Positions 34,184-36,143 of a stretch of DNA of 36,143 bases are shown in pieces. Numbering within the stretch: the first letter of the stretch is position 1; each line of letters begins with the position of its first letter. The stretch is from the NCBI GenBank assembly GCA_903925975.1, contig CAIYHG010000039.1:1-36143 (forward strand), read 5' to 3'. This DNA comes from an uncultured Acidobacteriia bacterium (GTDB lineage Bacteria > Acidobacteriota > Terriglobia > Bryobacterales > Bryobacteraceae). A program made the translations under genes and the position numbers. The notes under the pieces were generated by a model. That model was not told the origin of the DNA, did no database searches, and saw only the letters and a program-made list of their open reading frames with translations.

Positions 34184-35728
34184 CTACCGAACTTCCGCCG
34201 ACGCTACGCCCGCGTTCAGCGGGTTCGGAAGCTTGTGGTCCGCGTAATACCCAGGCTGCACGCGTTCCACGATCTGCGCCACCGAGCGATCCAGCACGCG
34301 GAAGTAAGGCTGCGGGTTCAGGCCGATCCAGAAGGCCCAAATCACCAGCGGCGCAAACACCGCGATCTCGCGCCAGGAAAGATCCATCAGCTTGCGGTTC
34401 TTTTCCTTCACTTCGCCGAGCATCGTGCGCTGGAACAGCCACAGCAGGTAAGCCGCGCCGATCGCGATTCCCACCGCGCCCCAGAAGGCCCACGGCAGCG
34501 AGATCTGATACGCCCCGCTCAGAATCGTGATTTCTCCGATAAACCCGTTCAGAGGGGGCATCCCCATCGAACTCAGCATCGCGATTCCAAACACCAGCGT
34601 GAAGATCGGCATCACCCGCAAGAGGCCGCCGTATTCGGAAATCTCGCGCGTGTGCCGCCGCTCGTAAACCACGCCCACAATCAGGAAGAGCATGCCCGTC
34701 GAAATGCCGTGGTTGATCTGCTGAATGATCGAACCCGAAATCCCGGCCGGGTTCAGGGCGAAAATGCCCAGCGTGCAGAACCCCAGGTGGCTCACCGAGG
34801 AATACGCCACCAGCTTCTTCCAATCTTTCTGCATCAGCGAAGCGAGCGCCCCGTATACAATACCGATCATCGAAAGCACGGCCATCACGTTGACGATGGT
34901 GTGGTTCTTGGCGGCATCGGGCAGCAGCGGCAGCGAGAAGCGCAGAAAACCGTACGTCCCCATTTTCAGCAGGACGCTGGCCAGGATCACCGACCCCGCC
35001 GTGGGCGCCTCCGTGTGCGCGTCTGGCAGCCACGTATGGAAGGGCCACATCGGCACCTTCACCGCGAAGCCCAGGAAAAACGCCCAGAAGACCCACCATT
35101 GCAGCCCCGAGGAGAGTTGCAGCCGCATCAGGTCGGCAACGTCGAAGCTAAACGTATGGAACTGCTTGGAATGCTCGAAGTAGAGCGTCAGAATGCCCAG
35201 CAGCATCAACACGCTTCCGATCAGCGTGTAAATCATGAACTTGATGGCCGCATACACCCGGCGCTGCCCGCCCCAGATCCCGATGATCAGGTACATCGGC
35301 ACCAGCACGGTTTCCCAGAAGACGAAGAACAGCAGGAAATCGAGCGACATGAACACGCCCAGCATGCCCGTCTGCAGGATCAGGAAATACGCGTAGTATT
35401 CCTTGAGCCGTATGTTCACCGCATTCCAGCTCGATAGGATCGCGATAAAGCCCACCACGGTGGTGAGCATCACCAGCAGCAATCCGAGCCCGTCAATCCC
35501 GATATGGTAATTGGCGCCGATGGTCGGTATCCAAGCCGCCTTTTCGACGAACTGGTAGTCCTTGCCGCTATCGAAGTTGAACACCAGGGGCAGGGAAACC
35601 AGGAACCCTATGAATGCGGCAATATTGGCCCAAAGCTTGACCGCGCGCGCATTCGACGAGGGAATGAACAGCAGCCCCAGGAGACCCACCAGGGGCATAA
35701 ACAAGACTATCGAAAGGATGTGATCCAT
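34184..35728 (-). CDS. nuoM: NADH-quinone oxidoreductase subunit M
   Basis: A 514-residue antiporter-like proton-pumping subunit of complex I with about fourteen helices. Key residues are in place: E139 in FVFWETVLVPMYLIIGIWGG, K224 in FAVKVPMWPFHTWLPDAHTE and a following APTAGSVILASVLLKMGTYG segment, plus the discontinuous helix around KKLVAYSSVSHLGFCTLG. Length fits NuoM (about 500) and not NuoL or MrpA. Neither nuoL upstream nor nuoN downstream is present, which is unusual since these normally adjoin. The ATG has no clear Shine-Dalgarno sequence; a TAATATAAC stretch 20-30 bases upstream may be a -10 region. Confidence 0.9.
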   Translation of the reverse strand: MDHILSIVLFMPLVGLLGLLFIPSSNARAVKLWANIAAFIGFLVSLPLVFNFDSGKDYQFVEKAAWIPTIGANYHIGIDGLGLLLVMLTTVVGFIAILSSWNAVNIRLKEYYAYFLILQTGMLGVFMSLDFLLFFVFWETVLVPMYLIIGIWGGQRRVYAAIKFMIYTLIGSVLMLLGILTLYFEHSKQFHTFSFDVADLMRLQLSSGLQWWVFWAFFLGFAVKVPMWPFHTWLPDAHTEAPTAGSVILASVLLKMGTYGFLRFSLPLLPDAAKNHTIVNVMAVLSMIGIVYGALASLMQKDWKKLVAYSSVSHLGFCTLGIFALNPAGISGSIIQQINHGISTGMLFLIVGVVYERRHTREISEYGGLLRVMPIFTLVFGIAMLSSMGMPPLNGFIGEITILSGAYQISLPWAFWGAVGIAIGAAYLLWLFQRTMLGEVKEKNRKLMDLSWREIAVFAPLVIWAFWIGLNPQPYFRVLDRSVAQIVERVQPGYYADHKLPNPLNAGVASAEVR

Positions 35729-35931
35729 ACGGCTTTTGTCGGGGTTAGTACGTTATATTAACACCCTTGCGGCCTTTCTCGGCGGAGAACCCGACTCGTT
35801 GAGGGGATTTCCGGCAGTTGAATATCCGATATTCCGACTCATGCCTGGCGCATAGGCGGAACGGATGACGGAACGAACAAAATCGAGAGGGCGTAATCCG
35901 ATATCTGGCTTGCACATAGCATTCTCAAGCG
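35729..35931. other. Divergent intergenic region with 15-base palindrome
   Basis: The gap between nuoM and the plus-strand gene contains a perfect inverted repeat GAATATC-C-GATATTC (35820-35834), of operator type, and a related ATCCGATAT at 35896-35904. No gene is convincing in the open frame on the minus strand. Confidence 0.4.
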
Positions 35932-36143
35932 ATGACAAAACGAACCCAAATTGCGGAGGGCGGCGCGTGCGATCTTCCGCCCCTGGCGGGGCTTCTCCAG
36001 ATTGAAACCGGCTCCCAAACGGCTTGCGCCGTGGGCTATCTTCTGCCGCCCTTCGGGCTGGGGATTGATGAAGGCGCCGCGACGGAACCAAGCCGATTTG
36101 CCCTTTGGGAGATTGCCGAGATGGCCCTGGCAGGCGAAACCGC
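35932..36143 (+). CDS. Unknown protein, N-terminal 70 residues (cut by window end)
   Basis: A frame opening at ATG 35932 stays open for 212 bases to the window end. It begins MTKRTQIAEGGACDLPPLAG and continues with LLQIETGSQTACAVGYLLPP and an FALWEIAEMALAGE ending at the edge. The composition looks protein-like, and the opposite frame is Arg/Pro/Ser-rich and shadow-like. I do not recognise a family. It is divergent from nuoM. Confidence 0.4.
   Translation, partial: MTKRTQIAEGGACDLPPLAGLLQIETGSQTACAVGYLLPPFGLGIDEGAATEPSRFALWEIAEMALAGET

Overview
The window looks like a chromosomal segment of an Acidobacteriota bacterium close to Solibacter/Bryobacteraceae. The evidence is a large secreted protein at 30516-33461 ending in a C-terminal domain that I recognise as the Solibacter-type C-terminal domain, a mycobacterial-type fused 2-oxoglutarate dehydrogenase (E2-like plus E1), paired MacB-type ABC permeases, high GC, and short dispersed hairpin repeats between genes. 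The lineage is inferred from gene content and from memory of these families, not from a search.

Layout. Positions 1-3756 (+) hold two overlapping MacB/FtsX-type permeases and an O-antigen-ligase-like membrane protein. Positions 3739-20313 (-) hold a compact phage-type structural cassette. Read in its direction of transcription it encodes small terminase, large terminase, portal, scaffold, P22-type coat protein, a small head protein, a head-tail adaptor, a tail terminator, a tail tube split by an in-frame amber codon, a tail assembly chaperone with a slippery A AAA AAC heptamer and an overlapping -1 frame, a very short tape measure, two gpM-like proteins, a giant gpL+gpJ-like hub and a TIM-barrel tail protein. 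I see no integrase, repressor, replication, protease or lysis gene. Positions 20530-22532 (-) hold an amino-acid permease and thiE. Positions 23003-26637 (+) hold the fused 2-oxoglutarate dehydrogenase, broken by a dinucleotide insertion. Positions 26784-30434 hold a VOC protein, a TonB-C protein, an aminotransferase, a DUF2007-like protein and an AIM24-like protein. Positions 30516-33904 (+) hold a secreted HEXXH protein overlapping a peroxiredoxin gene. Positions 34184-35728 (-) hold a nuoM standing apart from other nuo genes, and a partial unknown gene runs off the right end.

The most interesting part is the structural cassette. Its tail order (tube, chaperone with frameshift, tape measure, M, M', L-J) follows that of lambda, while its head genes are of the P22 coat/scaffold type. 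It is about 16.6 kb, one strand, embedded tail-to-tail with a host gene, and carries a host-type dispersed repeat between portal and scaffold. Its 187-residue tape measure predicts an unusually short tail. This is compatible with a gene-transfer-agent-like or otherwise domesticated particle, or with a decaying prophage; the amber in the tail tube is the main argument for decay. Intrinsic terminators sit directly against the Shine-Dalgarno sequences of the small terminase gene and of the gene after the coat protein, which suggests control by read-through or antitermination.
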